A DNA stretch of 64,000 nucleotides from an uncultured Acidobacteriota bacterium (GCA_902826455.1 CADEEV010000012.1:52957-116956); one strand, 5' to 3'. Positions 17,642-26,301 are shown, counted from the stretch's first letter. The notes: generated by a model from the letters alone, not told the origin. Made by a program: numbers and translations.

Positions 17642-18747
17642 CGACGTTCTCGGCGGTCATGGCCAGGACCTGGCGCGAGAACCAGTTGTTCTCGGTGCTG
17701 GTCGAGCTCACGTACCGCTGCAACCTCGACTGCGTGTTCTGCTACAACGACCTCGGGCTGCGGGGCACGCCGCTCTCGAAGGCGCAGTACCTCAAGCTGC
17801 TCGACGACCTGCAGGCGATGCAGGTCATGAACCTGATCCTGTCGGGCGGCGAGCCCCTGGCCCACCCCGATTTCTTCGCGATCGGCGCCGCCGCCCGCGA
17901 GCGCGGCTTCGTGGTCCGGATCAAGTCCAACGGTCACGCGCTGTCGGGGGTCTTGGCCCGCCGCCTGCGCGACGAGGTCGATCCCTACATCGTCGAGATC
18001 AGCCTGCACGGCGCCCGGCCGGAGACCCACGACCGGCAGACCCGCGTGCCCGGCAGCTTCGAGCGCCTGCTCGAGAACCTGCGCGGCCTGCGGGCCCTCG
18101 GCCAGCGCGTGAAGCTCAACTCGACGCTCACGGGCTGGAACGAGGGCGAGGCGCGCGCCATGTTCGCGATCGCGGACGACCTGGGAATCCCGCTCCAGTT
18201 CGACCCGGAAGTGACGCCGCGCGACGACGGCGATCGCTCGCCGCTCTCCCTCACGGCCTCGCGCGAAGGCATCCGCGACCTGTTCCGCCTGGAGTTCGAG
18301 CGCGGCGATGCCGCCGAGGCGGCTGCGGGCCCACGCCCGGTCGAGGTCGCACGCCAGGCCGACGACGCCGTGCCGGTTTCGACGAGCAAGCACTGCGGCG
18401 CCGGCTCCTCGTCGATCGCGATCGATCCCTTCGGCAACGTCTACCCGTGCGTGCAATGGCGCGTCGCGTCCGGCAACCTGCACGAGGCCTCGATCCAGGA
18501 GATCTGGTCGGGCTCGGCGGCGCTCGCGAAGGTACGGCAGCAGACCGAAGAGGTGAAAGGGAAGCTCGCGGGATTCGGCAAGGACGCGGGCCTGATGAAC
18601 TTCTGCCCGGGCCTCGCGGCCTCGCGCAGCGGCGGCGACCCGCTGGCCGTCTACGACGGCGCCACGCAGCGCGCGGCGATCCTGGGCGAAGTCCAGGCGG
18701 AGCGGAAGGTGATTCCGCTCCGCGTTCTCGAAACTAGCTCGAGATAG
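17638..18747 (+). CDS. Radical SAM/SPASM peptide maturase
   Basis: A 369-residue radical SAM enzyme. The [4Fe-4S] motif is CNLDCVFC (Cys28, Cys32, Cys35), and SAM-binding GGEPL follows. The C-terminal auxiliary-cluster region has KHCGAG (Cys253), VYPCVQW (Cys271) and NFCPG (Cys323). This is a reduced SPASM set compared with the usual seven cysteines, so perhaps one auxiliary cluster. Enzymes of this type introduce thioether, C-C or epimerised residues into RiPP precursors. Its 3' end overlaps the 3' end of the opposite-strand precursor gene by 14 bases. Confidence 0.93.
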   Translation: MTTFSAVMARTWRENQLFSVLVELTYRCNLDCVFCYNDLGLRGTPLSKAQYLKLLDDLQAMQVMNLILSGGEPLAHPDFFAIGAAARERGFVVRIKSNGHALSGVLARRLRDEVDPYIVEISLHGARPETHDRQTRVPGSFERLLENLRGLRALGQRVKLNSTLTGWNEGEARAMFAIADDLGIPLQFDPEVTPRDDGDRSPLSLTASREGIRDLFRLEFERGDAAEAAAGPRPVEVARQADDAVPVSTSKHCGAGSSSIAIDPFGNVYPCVQWRVASGNLHEASIQEIWSGSAALAKVRQQTEEVKGKLAGFGKDAGLMNFCPGLAASRSGGDPLAVYDGATQRAAILGEVQAERKVIPLRVLETSSR

Positions 18748-18901
18748 GCCCGATCGGGCACGCGCCCGGATTGGCCTTGGACGGGGGCGCCGGCGAGCAG
18801 ACCGCAGCCACGGCTTCCAGCGGCTCCCGGCTCAGGATCCGGGGCGCATCGTAGGACCGTTTCTCGGGCGCCGGCTTCGTTGCGTCGCGTGTGTCGGCCA
18901 T
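18734..18901 (-). CDS. Candidate RiPP precursor peptide (55 residues)
   Basis: A short gene read on the minus strand from ATG 18901 to TAG 18734. The peptide starts MADTRDATK and has the leader-like motif YDAPRILSREPLEAVAA at residues 17-33. A core follows with Cys35, a Pro/Ala/Ser-rich stretch and Cys48 in ACPIGPISS, ending Ser54-Ser55. The Y-x-x-P-x-[IL] pattern is the kind recognised by PqqD-like proteins in lasso and related pathways. It lies 9 bases after the C25 peptidase stop, with GGAG at 18917-18914 as ribosome-binding site. Coding bias and family-like leader make it real in my view; the modification type is inferred. Confidence 0.8.
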   Translation of the reverse strand: MADTRDATKPAPEKRSYDAPRILSREPLEAVAAVCSPAPPSKANPGACPIGPISS

Positions 18902-18917
18902 GTTCGGATTCTACTCC
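18902..18917 (-). promoter_or_regulatory. Start region of the precursor gene: GGAG and TAGAAT
   Basis: Reading the minus strand, GGAG (18917-18914) is followed directly by TAGAAT (18913-18908) and then six bases before the ATG. GGAG at a 12-base spacing is a somewhat distant ribosome-binding site. TAGAAT is also a -10-like hexamer seen ahead of other genes here, but it includes the stop codon of the C25 gene, so it may be coincidental. Confidence 0.35.
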
Positions 18918-21900
18918 GTCGCCGGGTCGGGCGATCCCTGCGGCGGATCGTCGACCACGACGCCTTCCTTCAAGCGCAGGCCGGGATCTCCAAGCAAGCC
19001 GTAGATCTCGGGCATCCACGACTGCCCCCCGAGCGTGACGAACGTCCGGTAGGCGTTGTTGATTGCGTCGCCCAGCCGGGTCCCGGGGTTCGCGGCCACG
19101 TCCTGGTAGAACGAACGACCGAGTACCGTGGCCTCGTCATGGATCGAGAGGCCCGTCGGCGCCCAGGACGCCACGACACCCGCGTCCGCCTTGACGAGCT
19201 CCTCGCCGAGAGGCGCGAAGCCGGGAACCTCGAAGCGATTGATGATGCACGACAGCGCCGTCAGCACCGGCGTGCGGGCGTTGTGCAGGGCTGGAACGTC
19301 CGCGGACGTCAGCAAGCCCTCCCCGGAGAGGCGGTCGAGGGCGCCGTGGCCGGTGTAGTTGACGAAGTCCGCGCCGGCATCGAGAAGCGTGAAGAGCTCC
19401 TCGCGCGACACCGCGATGTCCCCGCCCAACGGCAAGTGGACGTTAGCGGCGGCATAGCCGCTCGGCAGCGTCGCGGCGATCGAGTTGCTGGCGGCACCGA
19501 AGTCGACGCTCTGGTCGGGCGCATCCGCCGCCATGACCGCGACGCGCGCCGCGTCCGGAGGCGGGGCGTTCTCGTAGGCGTCGACCTTGTCGATGTAGGC
19601 GTCGAACTCCTCGGCGGAGAGCACCGGAATGCGGCCTACCGCGATCTCGGGAGCGCCGTCGTTGCCCGCGACGTCGCCGAGGGCCGTATCGGAAGCGAAG
19701 AGACCCTTGGGCGTCGACACCATGATCGGCGGAACCAGGTTTCCCCCCACGCCGCCGAGATTCCGATAGTCGAAGTTTCCGCGGCCTGCGATCACCAGGT
19801 AGCGCGGCGGGTGGGCCCAGCGCTTGGTGGCGGCCTTGAGGAAGTCGGTGAGCGCCCGCGGATCCTGTTGACCCTGGGCGTACTCGTCGTAGATGTCCTG
19901 GATGTCGACCACCAGGGTGGAGAGGCCATCGCTCGAGCGCAGGTTGGCCAGGCGCTCCGCAGGCTCGAGGAGCTCGTGAGTGGTGACGACGACGTAGTCC
20001 GCGGCCGAGGCCTTGGCCAGGTTTGACGGCTGGTCGCCGACGGTCCAGGCGGGGGCCTGCCAGCCAGACTCGGAGACCGCGTAGTACGGCGTCGCGGCCC
20101 CAGTGGGAGCCAGGCTCGCCCGGTAGAATCCGCCTGCCTCGTCCACGAGGACGTTCGAAGCCAGGCGCGGTTGATGGGGCTTCGTGACGTCGAGGACGAT
20201 CACGTGCTCGTCGGAGAAGCCGCCGATCGTCACGCTCGCGGCGCCGTCGCCCCGGAACGCGAGGGCCCCGTCGCTCGCGGCGAAGTAGCGCGGGTAGTCG
20301 AGGTCGAAGCTGTCGACGTAGACGATGCTCGAGCTGATGCCGCTGCCGAGGATCGCTTCGAGCTGGATCTCGTTGGCGCCCTCGTGAAGGACTCCCTGAC
20401 CCAGGTTCGCCTTCACGACTTGCGCCTTGATGCCCTTCCAGATGCTGTCCGCCACCAGCGTCCCGTTGACGCGCACCTTCACGTGATGCTCGTTCTTCAG
20501 GCTGCTCGTCGTGGCGCTCGAGAGCCGGACGGTCAGGCTCGGATTCGCGCCCGGCGCCAGATGCGGAACGTTCAGCGGGAAGCTCTTCGTGCTGAGCCCG
20601 GAGTCCGCGGCGTTCAGGTAGTCCCAGAACCAATAATCGCTGTCGGGATTGGTGGTGACGACTAGAGCCGGGAGAGCATCGATCTCGGCGTGGATCGAGC
20701 CCTTGAAGGATCCGCCCTCGGCGGCGACCGGCGCACCCGTCGCGATGGGCTGAGCGACGAGACCAGCGGCGCTGCGGAGCCAGTAGACCCGATCCCGATC
20801 GTAAGGGCTGTCGAGAGACTCGCCGTAGAACAGCAAGCCACGGCCCCCAGAAGCCGGCAGCCAGGCTGCTCGTGTCCCGGATTCCGTGAGGTTGAACTTG
20901 CCGCCCGCGATCGCGGCCTGGGCAGCCGCGAGGCTCAGGCCGAAATGCGCGGCGATGGTTTCCGTTGAGACCAGCACGAGCCCCGTGTTCCTGACGCCGA
21001 TCTTCAGCGCCGGTGTCACCACCTTGGCGGCCTTGGCCTGCGCGGCAGTGGCTTCGCTGGCCATTGAGGCGGCAAGAAGCGCGGCCGTCGGCTTACGGGG
21101 CCTGGGCGCCTTGTCGAGAGCTTCGGCTGCCGAGACTCCGTCGCGTGCCGCGTTGGCCTCGAAGGGGCCGTAGGACTTGTCCGCGCCTTCGGCTTCGGTC
21201 TCTCGCACCGAGTACCAGTACCGCTGCGTGGCCGAAGCGCCGGGGTCCTTCACCACGTAGCGTCCACCCTGGGGCGAGTTGATCAGGGCCGGGATCGGCC
21301 GGTCGTTGACCTTCAGCCACTTCTTTGTCGCGGGCACCCAGCGGTACAGGTCGAAGCTCGTGGCTCCCACTTCGGAAGCCGTGTCGAACTGGACCACGAC
21401 ACCGTCGGCAGATTCGCGCGTCTGGACATTCGACACGACGACAGGCGTGAGGGAAGCGATGGTGATCGCGAGCTCGCACAGCGGTCCGAACGTGTACGTC
21501 GCGCGTCCCTGGGTCGTGTTGCCCGTCTGGTCGACATAGCTGGCACGCGTGCCGGCCGCACCCGAGCCAGTGGCGATCCGTCTGGGGATGGCGGCCGTCG
21601 GGGTGATGCCGACGCGATAGGCGAGAACGGCATTGGCGCCCGCAGCAATGGGCCCCGGATTCCAGGTCACGTTGCCGGTGCCGCCGTTGGCCGGCTGTGC
21701 GATTACGGTTCCCTGGCTGACCTGTGCGGGGGAATTTCTATAGACCGTCCCTGCGCCGGGGACGTTGGCCGTCACGAGGTTTGTCCCCGGGAACGTGATC
21801 GTACCGTTGGTGGGATTCACGACCCGCACCGTCACCGTGTAGATCGACTCCATGCCATCCTGCGGTGGATTGGGGCCGTTGTTGCCGCCGCTCCCGCCGT

Positions 21901-23452
21901 AACGGAGAACTTGCTCCAGGTACGGCTCGGCAGGTCTCGTCACGGCGTCCGTCGGCAGGTACACCCGGAAGGCGACGTTGCCAGGAAGGGGATTGGCCGT
22001 GGGAGGCGGAACCGCCGTGCCGGACTTGCTGAAGTAGATGTGACCGTAATTCCCGTTGACCGCCGGCGTCGTGTACGTCGAGATCCCGATGGTCCCGGTC
22101 CACATGCCGTATTCGGTGGCGTTCTGGTCGTTCGTCCAGGTGTTGATGGTGTTGGCGGCGAGAGTCGCGGCCGTCGGCGTCCAGACGCCGTCCGCGGACA
22201 TGCTGGTGCTGGCAAAGGTCTGCGAGAAGACGCCGAGCGCCGCCAAGGAACCGAACGCGGGCTGCGATCGCAAGGCGATCGAGCCCGTCGTGCCGGAGTC
22301 GGAGTCGAAGTCGAAGTCGTTCTTGATGGCCGTGCACCCGGACGTGATGTAGGGGTAGTGGGTGTAGCTGCGCGACGCGTTGCCAGGGGCCGGGTTGATG
22401 CCGTAGCCACCGATCGAGTCGTAGTAGACGTTCAGTTCCGTTCCGCCCGCAGTCGTGTCGCCATCGCTGGCGCGCACGCCGAAGGCGTTGATGTCGTCGT
22501 TGCCCGTCTGGAAGACGCGAACCTCCCAATGGCCGGCGGTGATCGCGCCGCCGTCGTCGACCCGGACATTGTCGAGGAAGAAGAATTCAGGGCCGGTCGG
22601 GCCGTTCGCCACGAAACGGACTCGCGTATTCGTGGCGACGAAGGCCGAGATGTCGTAGTTGCGGCTGACCGTCTGATCGTTCGAGAAGGTCTCGAGCGTC
22701 GTCCAGGCGCCCCCGCCGTTGTCCGAGACCTGGACCACCAATTGATCGCCGTTCTCGAGGTTGCCCGACGTCGTCAGGTCGAACATGAACCGCGCTTGGG
22801 CGTGGCCTGAAAGGTTCACCTCACGCTCGAGCGAGGTATCGGTCAGCGCAATGAGGCCGTCCTGCATCTGCAGCCGACCCCCCGTGACCTGAATCGCGCC
22901 CGCGCCTGGCCCCGTGCCGACTGGCACGACGGTTTCGCCCGCCTCGATCCAGCTCCCGGCCCAGTTGTTGGCTCCGTCGTTGTTGTTGTAAGCCGCCGTG
23001 CCAAAGTTGTCAGCGACGTTCAGGTTGGTGCCATCGTAGAATGCCAGCCATTGGTTGTCGCTGAGAGCCGGAAGTGTTGTGGTTCCCGTACTGAAGCCCG
23101 TCAGTCGCTGCGTTCCGGACGGATCGAAGAGTTGATAACTGGCCGTCGTTCCGAAGGTCCCGCGAGTTCGATCGCGCCCCGGGTTCGCCTCGCCGCCTCC
23201 GCCCTGGCCCACGTCCGCGTCCCAGATGTCGACTTTCAGGCGCGTGAGTCCGGGAGGCACTTCGATGAAGAAGCGCGCCGGCCCGTTGAGGTTCGACATC
23301 AGGTACTCGCCGTTGTCGTTGCTCGCGCCCGAGCCCTGGTAGACCATCGGTGCCGTCGTGGGGTTTCCGCCGGCGAAGGCTTGCGCCGCCATCAGGAAAG
23401 TGAGGGCTGTGAGATGGAGCTTCCAGCCCGAACGCTGCCTTCGACGACTCAT
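18911..23452 (-). CDS. Secreted peptidase C25 (gingipain-like)
   Basis: A 1513-residue protein with a Sec signal peptide (basic MSRRRQRSGWK, then LHLTALTFLMAAQAFAG). The first 700 residues are Asn/Gly/Thr-rich beta-domain sequence. The C25 catalytic domain is at the end: AADYVVVTTHELLEPAERL, then catalytic His1369 in NYTGHGALD and catalytic Cys1402 in LTALSCIINRFE. No Por-type C-terminal sorting domain is recognisable. A strong ribosome-binding site (GGGGAG) precedes the ATG at 23452. It is followed by the precursor gene on the same strand, so it could be co-transcribed with it; a role in processing or in surface display is inference. Confidence 0.92.
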   Translation of the reverse strand: MSRRRQRSGWKLHLTALTFLMAAQAFAGGNPTTAPMVYQGSGASNDNGEYLMSNLNGPARFFIEVPPGLTRLKVDIWDADVGQGGGGEANPGRDRTRGTFGTTASYQLFDPSGTQRLTGFSTGTTTLPALSDNQWLAFYDGTNLNVADNFGTAAYNNNDGANNWAGSWIEAGETVVPVGTGPGAGAIQVTGGRLQMQDGLIALTDTSLEREVNLSGHAQARFMFDLTTSGNLENGDQLVVQVSDNGGGAWTTLETFSNDQTVSRNYDISAFVATNTRVRFVANGPTGPEFFFLDNVRVDDGGAITAGHWEVRVFQTGNDDINAFGVRASDGDTTAGGTELNVYYDSIGGYGINPAPGNASRSYTHYPYITSGCTAIKNDFDFDSDSGTTGSIALRSQPAFGSLAALGVFSQTFASTSMSADGVWTPTAATLAANTINTWTNDQNATEYGMWTGTIGISTYTTPAVNGNYGHIYFSKSGTAVPPPTANPLPGNVAFRVYLPTDAVTRPAEPYLEQVLRYGGSGGNNGPNPPQDGMESIYTVTVRVVNPTNGTITFPGTNLVTANVPGAGTVYRNSPAQVSQGTVIAQPANGGTGNVTWNPGPIAAGANAVLAYRVGITPTAAIPRRIATGSGAAGTRASYVDQTGNTTQGRATYTFGPLCELAITIASLTPVVVSNVQTRESADGVVVQFDTASEVGATSFDLYRWVPATKKWLKVNDRPIPALINSPQGGRYVVKDPGASATQRYWYSVRETEAEGADKSYGPFEANAARDGVSAAEALDKAPRPRKPTAALLAASMASEATAAQAKAAKVVTPALKIGVRNTGLVLVSTETIAAHFGLSLAAAQAAIAGGKFNLTESGTRAAWLPASGGRGLLFYGESLDSPYDRDRVYWLRSAAGLVAQPIATGAPVAAEGGSFKGSIHAEIDALPALVVTTNPDSDYWFWDYLNAADSGLSTKSFPLNVPHLAPGANPSLTVRLSSATTSSLKNEHHVKVRVNGTLVADSIWKGIKAQVVKANLGQGVLHEGANEIQLEAILGSGISSSIVYVDSFDLDYPRYFAASDGALAFRGDGAASVTIGGFSDEHVIVLDVTKPHQPRLASNVLVDEAGGFYRASLAPTGAATPYYAVSESGWQAPAWTVGDQPSNLAKASAADYVVVTTHELLEPAERLANLRSSDGLSTLVVDIQDIYDEYAQGQQDPRALTDFLKAATKRWAHPPRYLVIAGRGNFDYRNLGGVGGNLVPPIMVSTPKGLFASDTALGDVAGNDGAPEIAVGRIPVLSAEEFDAYIDKVDAYENAPPPDAARVAVMAADAPDQSVDFGAASNSIAATLPSGYAAANVHLPLGGDIAVSREELFTLLDAGADFVNYTGHGALDRLSGEGLLTSADVPALHNARTPVLTALSCIINRFEVPGFAPLGEELVKADAGVVASWAPTGLSIHDEATVLGRSFYQDVAANPGTRLGDAINNAYRTFVTLGGQSWMPEIYGLLGDPGLRLKEGVVVDDPPQGSPDPATE

Positions 23453-23534
23453 TGCAACTCCCCTCGGGTCGGGGGAGGGCCCGAGACCCGGCTAGATCTG
23501 GGACGGCGCAGACACGCAAGATGTTAGACTACGC
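23453..23534. promoter_or_regulatory. Divergent intergenic region between C25 peptidase and nucleotidyltransferase
   Basis: 82 bases separate the two divergent starts. The minus side has GAGGGGAG as ribosome-binding site for the peptidase. The plus side has TAGACT at 23525-23530, only four bases before the GTG at 23535, compatible with a leaderless transcript. No convincing -35 was seen. Confidence 0.4.
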
Positions 23535-24731
23535 GTGCTCGGTCCGCAAACGCCCTCCCTCGGGCCGGGCCTGAGAGTGGCCTTGATCCGCTTCCGTCCG
23601 CCCCGCGTCGCGCTCACTGCGGACCTCCGATGGGCCCTCTTGCGTGCGTTCGCGGACTCCGAGCGGCCGGTCGTGCCTCCCGCCAATCCAGCGACAGCAT
23701 TAGAGTTAGCCCGAAAGCTCGACCTCGCTCCGCGGATCGCAGGCCGGACCTCGCGCGAGGTCCTCGAGCATGAGCTCGGTGCGGCCTCCGCGCGAGGTCT
23801 CACGGCGGTTCGTGGTGTTGCGCAAATGACGGCAGGGTGCTTGACGGCGGTCGCGAGGGAGGTCGCCGCGGTCGCCTTGGAACGCGGAATTCCCGTCGTG
23901 CTCCTGAAGGGCGCCGCACTCGGAGCCTCGATGCGGGTCGAACCGGGGTCGCGGTGGTCGTCGGACGTCGACGTCCTGGTCTCCGAGGATGCGATCGAAG
24001 GACTTGCCGCGGCTCTGGTGGAGCGCGGCTTCCGGTGTGCCGAGGGCACATTGGACTGCGAGCACCAGTTGCCGCCGTTCGAGCGCGAGGCGGGGGAGCG
24101 CGTCGAGCTCCATCGCTTCCTTCCGGGTGTGACGCGGCCGGGCGAGCGCCGCTTCGTCTCGCTCGAGGCGCTCGACGCGGCCGGCGTCCTCGAGAGCCTC
24201 GAAGGCTGGCCTGCGACGACCCGCGTGCCCCGTGCCGGCGTGCTCGCGGCCCACGCGCTGGTCCACGGCATCGCGCAGCATGGGCTCTCGCCGCGGACCT
24301 ACCCGCTCATGCGGATGCTGGCCGACCTGATCGACCTCGGGGCTGCTGCCAGCGACGGCGAAGCGCTGATGGCCGAAGCGCAGGCGTGGACGGTGCGTCA
24401 CGTGAACGCCGAGGAGGTCGCGGCCGTGCGCGCGACCGTGACGGCCCTGGTTGCGGGTCGTGTCGAGAGCTCGCCGCTGCTCGATCACGTCCTCGCCGGC
24501 CTCCTCGACGACCGCTACGCCGACTCGCTCAAGCTGCGGGCCCTCGGGAGCGAGCCCTCGCACCGCTCGCCCCTCGCTGCCCGGGCCCACGCGGCCTGGC
24601 ATGCCGTCTTCCCGGGCCGGGCGCGGCTTGCGGGGTTGTCTCCGGGTCGATCCACCGCCCTGGGCGCCGTGTGGCGTCCGTTCGTCGTCGCGGCGCGCGC
24701 GGCCCGCGCCCTCGCGGCGGCAGTGAGGTAA
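23535..24731 (+). CDS. Nucleotidyltransferase family protein (NTP_transf_5 type)
   Basis: A 398-residue protein with the nucleotidyltransferase core VVLLKGAALGASMR (residues 122-133) and the two metal-binding aspartates in SDVDVLV (Asp144, Asp146). An EHQLPPF...VELH strand and an all-helical C-terminal half follow. This family accompanies RiPP loci with HPrK-like kinases, including lasso clusters such as paeninodin, where it probably modifies the peptide further. Here it lies just beyond the C25 gene and is best read as part of the same system. The GTG at 23535 has no clear ribosome-binding site; a GTG at 23577 is an alternative start. Confidence 0.85.
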   Translation: MLGPQTPSLGPGLRVALIRFRPPRVALTADLRWALLRAFADSERPVVPPANPATALELARKLDLAPRIAGRTSREVLEHELGAASARGLTAVRGVAQMTAGCLTAVAREVAAVALERGIPVVLLKGAALGASMRVEPGSRWSSDVDVLVSEDAIEGLAAALVERGFRCAEGTLDCEHQLPPFEREAGERVELHRFLPGVTRPGERRFVSLEALDAAGVLESLEGWPATTRVPRAGVLAAHALVHGIAQHGLSPRTYPLMRMLADLIDLGAAASDGEALMAEAQAWTVRHVNAEEVAAVRATVTALVAGRVESSPLLDHVLAGLLDDRYADSLKLRALGSEPSHRSPLAARAHAAWHAVFPGRARLAGLSPGRSTALGAVWRPFVVAARAARALAAAVR

Positions 24732-24739
24732 CATCAACC

Positions 24740-25594
24740 ATGCTTCCCGCACTCCTGATCGCGCTGGCCACGGTCCAGGGCGCCGCCGCGGCCCCGGCCG
24801 ACACCTGCGTCGCGCCGGCACTGCAGGCGGCCGAAGTCACCCTCGGGGGCGAGGTTCGCGTCACCGGGACGGCCTGCCCGGGACAGTCGGTCGAGCTGCT
24901 GAAGGCCACGGCCGCTCCCGGCGCGACCGGGCTCGAGCGCGTGGGCGCGGCGATGGCCGGCGAGTGCGGCCTGTTCGTCGCGACGCTGCCCTCGATGCCC
25001 ATGGAGACGCGTCTCGTGGCGCGCGCCACCGATCCCGCGGGAACGGCGGTCGACAGCCTGCCGGCGGCGCTCGTCTTGTCGCCGTGGCCGGAGGCCATCA
25101 TCGAAACCGCGGACGGCACCGTCGTGGTGCGGCTCTTCACCGAGGCCGCTCCAAATCACGTGAAGAAGTTCATCGAGACGGCGCTGGCTCGCGGCTTCGA
25201 CGGCACGCTCTTCCACCGCGTGGTGCCGGGCGAGCTCGTACAGGGCGGCGATCCCATCTCGCGCGATCCCAAGAAGAGCGAGCGCTACGGAACCGGCGGG
25301 CTCGGCACGCTCAAGGCGGAGTTCTCGGATCGCTGCTTCGCGCGCGGCACCGTGGGCGCCGTGCGCTGCCCGTCCAACTGCGACACCGCGGGCTCTCAGT
25401 TCTTCGTGGCGCTGAAGGACCATCCCGAGCTGCGCGGACAGTACACGGCGCTGGGCGAGGTCGTCACGGGGATCGAGGTCCTCGACAAGATCTCCCACGC
25501 GGGAGACTCCGGGCCGCTGCCGCGCATTCCGATGACGGTCACGGTGCGCCAGCCCCCCGACGTCTTCCAGAAGACCGCCGGGACGCGCCGCTAG
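24740..25594 (+). CDS. Secreted cyclophilin-type peptidyl-prolyl isomerase
   Basis: A 284-residue protein with a signal peptide (LPALLIALATVQGAAA), a 90-residue N-terminal beta-like domain, and a cyclophilin domain from about residue 120. Key motifs are FDGTLFHRVVPGELVQGGD and GSQFFVALKDHPEL; the active-site Arg is in FHRV. It should catalyse proline isomerisation in the periplasm. The stop codon sits in a small palindrome shared with the convergent gene that ends 8 bases on. Confidence 0.92.
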   Translation: MLPALLIALATVQGAAAAPADTCVAPALQAAEVTLGGEVRVTGTACPGQSVELLKATAAPGATGLERVGAAMAGECGLFVATLPSMPMETRLVARATDPAGTAVDSLPAALVLSPWPEAIIETADGTVVVRLFTEAAPNHVKKFIETALARGFDGTLFHRVVPGELVQGGDPISRDPKKSERYGTGGLGTLKAEFSDRCFARGTVGAVRCPSNCDTAGSQFFVALKDHPELRGQYTALGEVVTGIEVLDKISHAGDSGPLPRIPMTVTVRQPPDVFQKTAGTRR

Positions 25595-25605
25595 CGCGAC
25601 GCTAG
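25591..25605. repeat. Palindrome spanning both stop codons of a convergent pair
   Basis: CTAGCG (25591-25596) and CGCTAG (25600-25605) form a 6-bp stem with a 3-base loop. Each arm carries one of the two TAG stop codons. It may act as a minimal bidirectional terminator; there is no T tract. Confidence 0.4.
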
Positions 25606-26228
25606 AAGTAGAAGCGGAGCCCGCCCCAGATCTTGTTGTACTGGCGGTTGCGGTTGCTGCCCGAGAGGAAGTCGAGGCGGCCGTTGCCGAAGACGCCGAC
25701 GTGCTCGGCAGCCTTCACCTCGACGCCGAACTGCGCGTTGCCGCCGAAGCGCGTGTCCGAGCCGTCCACCACCTGCGAGCCGCTCGTGAACGTCTCGTCC
25801 ACGAAGTGCACGCCGAAGCCGACGCCCAGGTACAGGTCCACGATCCTCGTGGGCACGGCGCCGATCAGGTTGACGCCCACCAGCAGGTCCTTGTCCTTCG
25901 TCGTCGCGGTCTCGCCCTTCCAGTAGCCGACCTCGCCCTCGAGGTACCCCTTGAGCCCCGTGTTCGAGTTGTTGGCGTCGCCGCTCTCGCGCCGCGGCCC
26001 CAGCTGGCGGCGCAGGTTGGCGCTGAAGTAGGTCTCGTTCTCCACGTCCGGTTGCACGATGCCGATGCCGAGACCGAGGGCCCAGGCGGAGTCGAGGTCC
26101 CTGTCGTCGTCGTCGAGCTGCGGGCTCACGCCGCTCGCGGACTGCGCGAGGGCGCGTCCCGGCAGGACCGTCGCCAAGAGCGCCGCAGCCAGGGAGGCCT
26201 GCAGCAAGCGTCGAAACATCGTGGTCAT
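25602..26228 (-). CDS. Outer-membrane beta-barrel protein
   Basis: A 208-residue protein with signal peptide (RRLLQASLAAALLATVLPGRALA) and an alternating-pattern barrel: ALGLGIGIVQPDVENETYFSA, LKGYLEGEVGYWKG, LLVGVNLIGAVPTRIVDLYLGVG, FGGNAQFGVEVKA. It ends in GGLRFYF with the C-terminal aromatic residue of barrel proteins. It resembles the OmpX/outer-membrane beta-barrel superfamily but has no family-specific motif. ATG 26228 is chosen for the GAGGAGA ribosome-binding site seven bases upstream; a second ATG lies three codons later. Confidence 0.82.
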   Translation of the reverse strand: MTTMFRRLLQASLAAALLATVLPGRALAQSASGVSPQLDDDDRDLDSAWALGLGIGIVQPDVENETYFSANLRRQLGPRRESGDANNSNTGLKGYLEGEVGYWKGETATTKDKDLLVGVNLIGAVPTRIVDLYLGVGFGVHFVDETFTSGSQVVDGSDTRFGGNAQFGVEVKAAEHVGVFGNGRLDFLSGSNRNRQYNKIWGGLRFYF

Positions 26229-26301
26229 CCGAAATCTCCTCGCGAGTGCGGAAGCTCCGGTGGGGGTCCGGAGTCCTGAAGTCTGGCTCAAGGTAGCACC
26301 T

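Noticed and set aside
18651..19019. A 122-codon minus-strand frame overlapping the precursor
   Set aside because: It runs through the C25 gene and the precursor in a different frame, with no leader-like or domain features; the 55-codon frame has them.
19139..22810. Plus-strand open frames within the C25 peptidase gene
   Set aside because: They are reverse-strand shadows of a gene with clear catalytic motifs and signal peptide.
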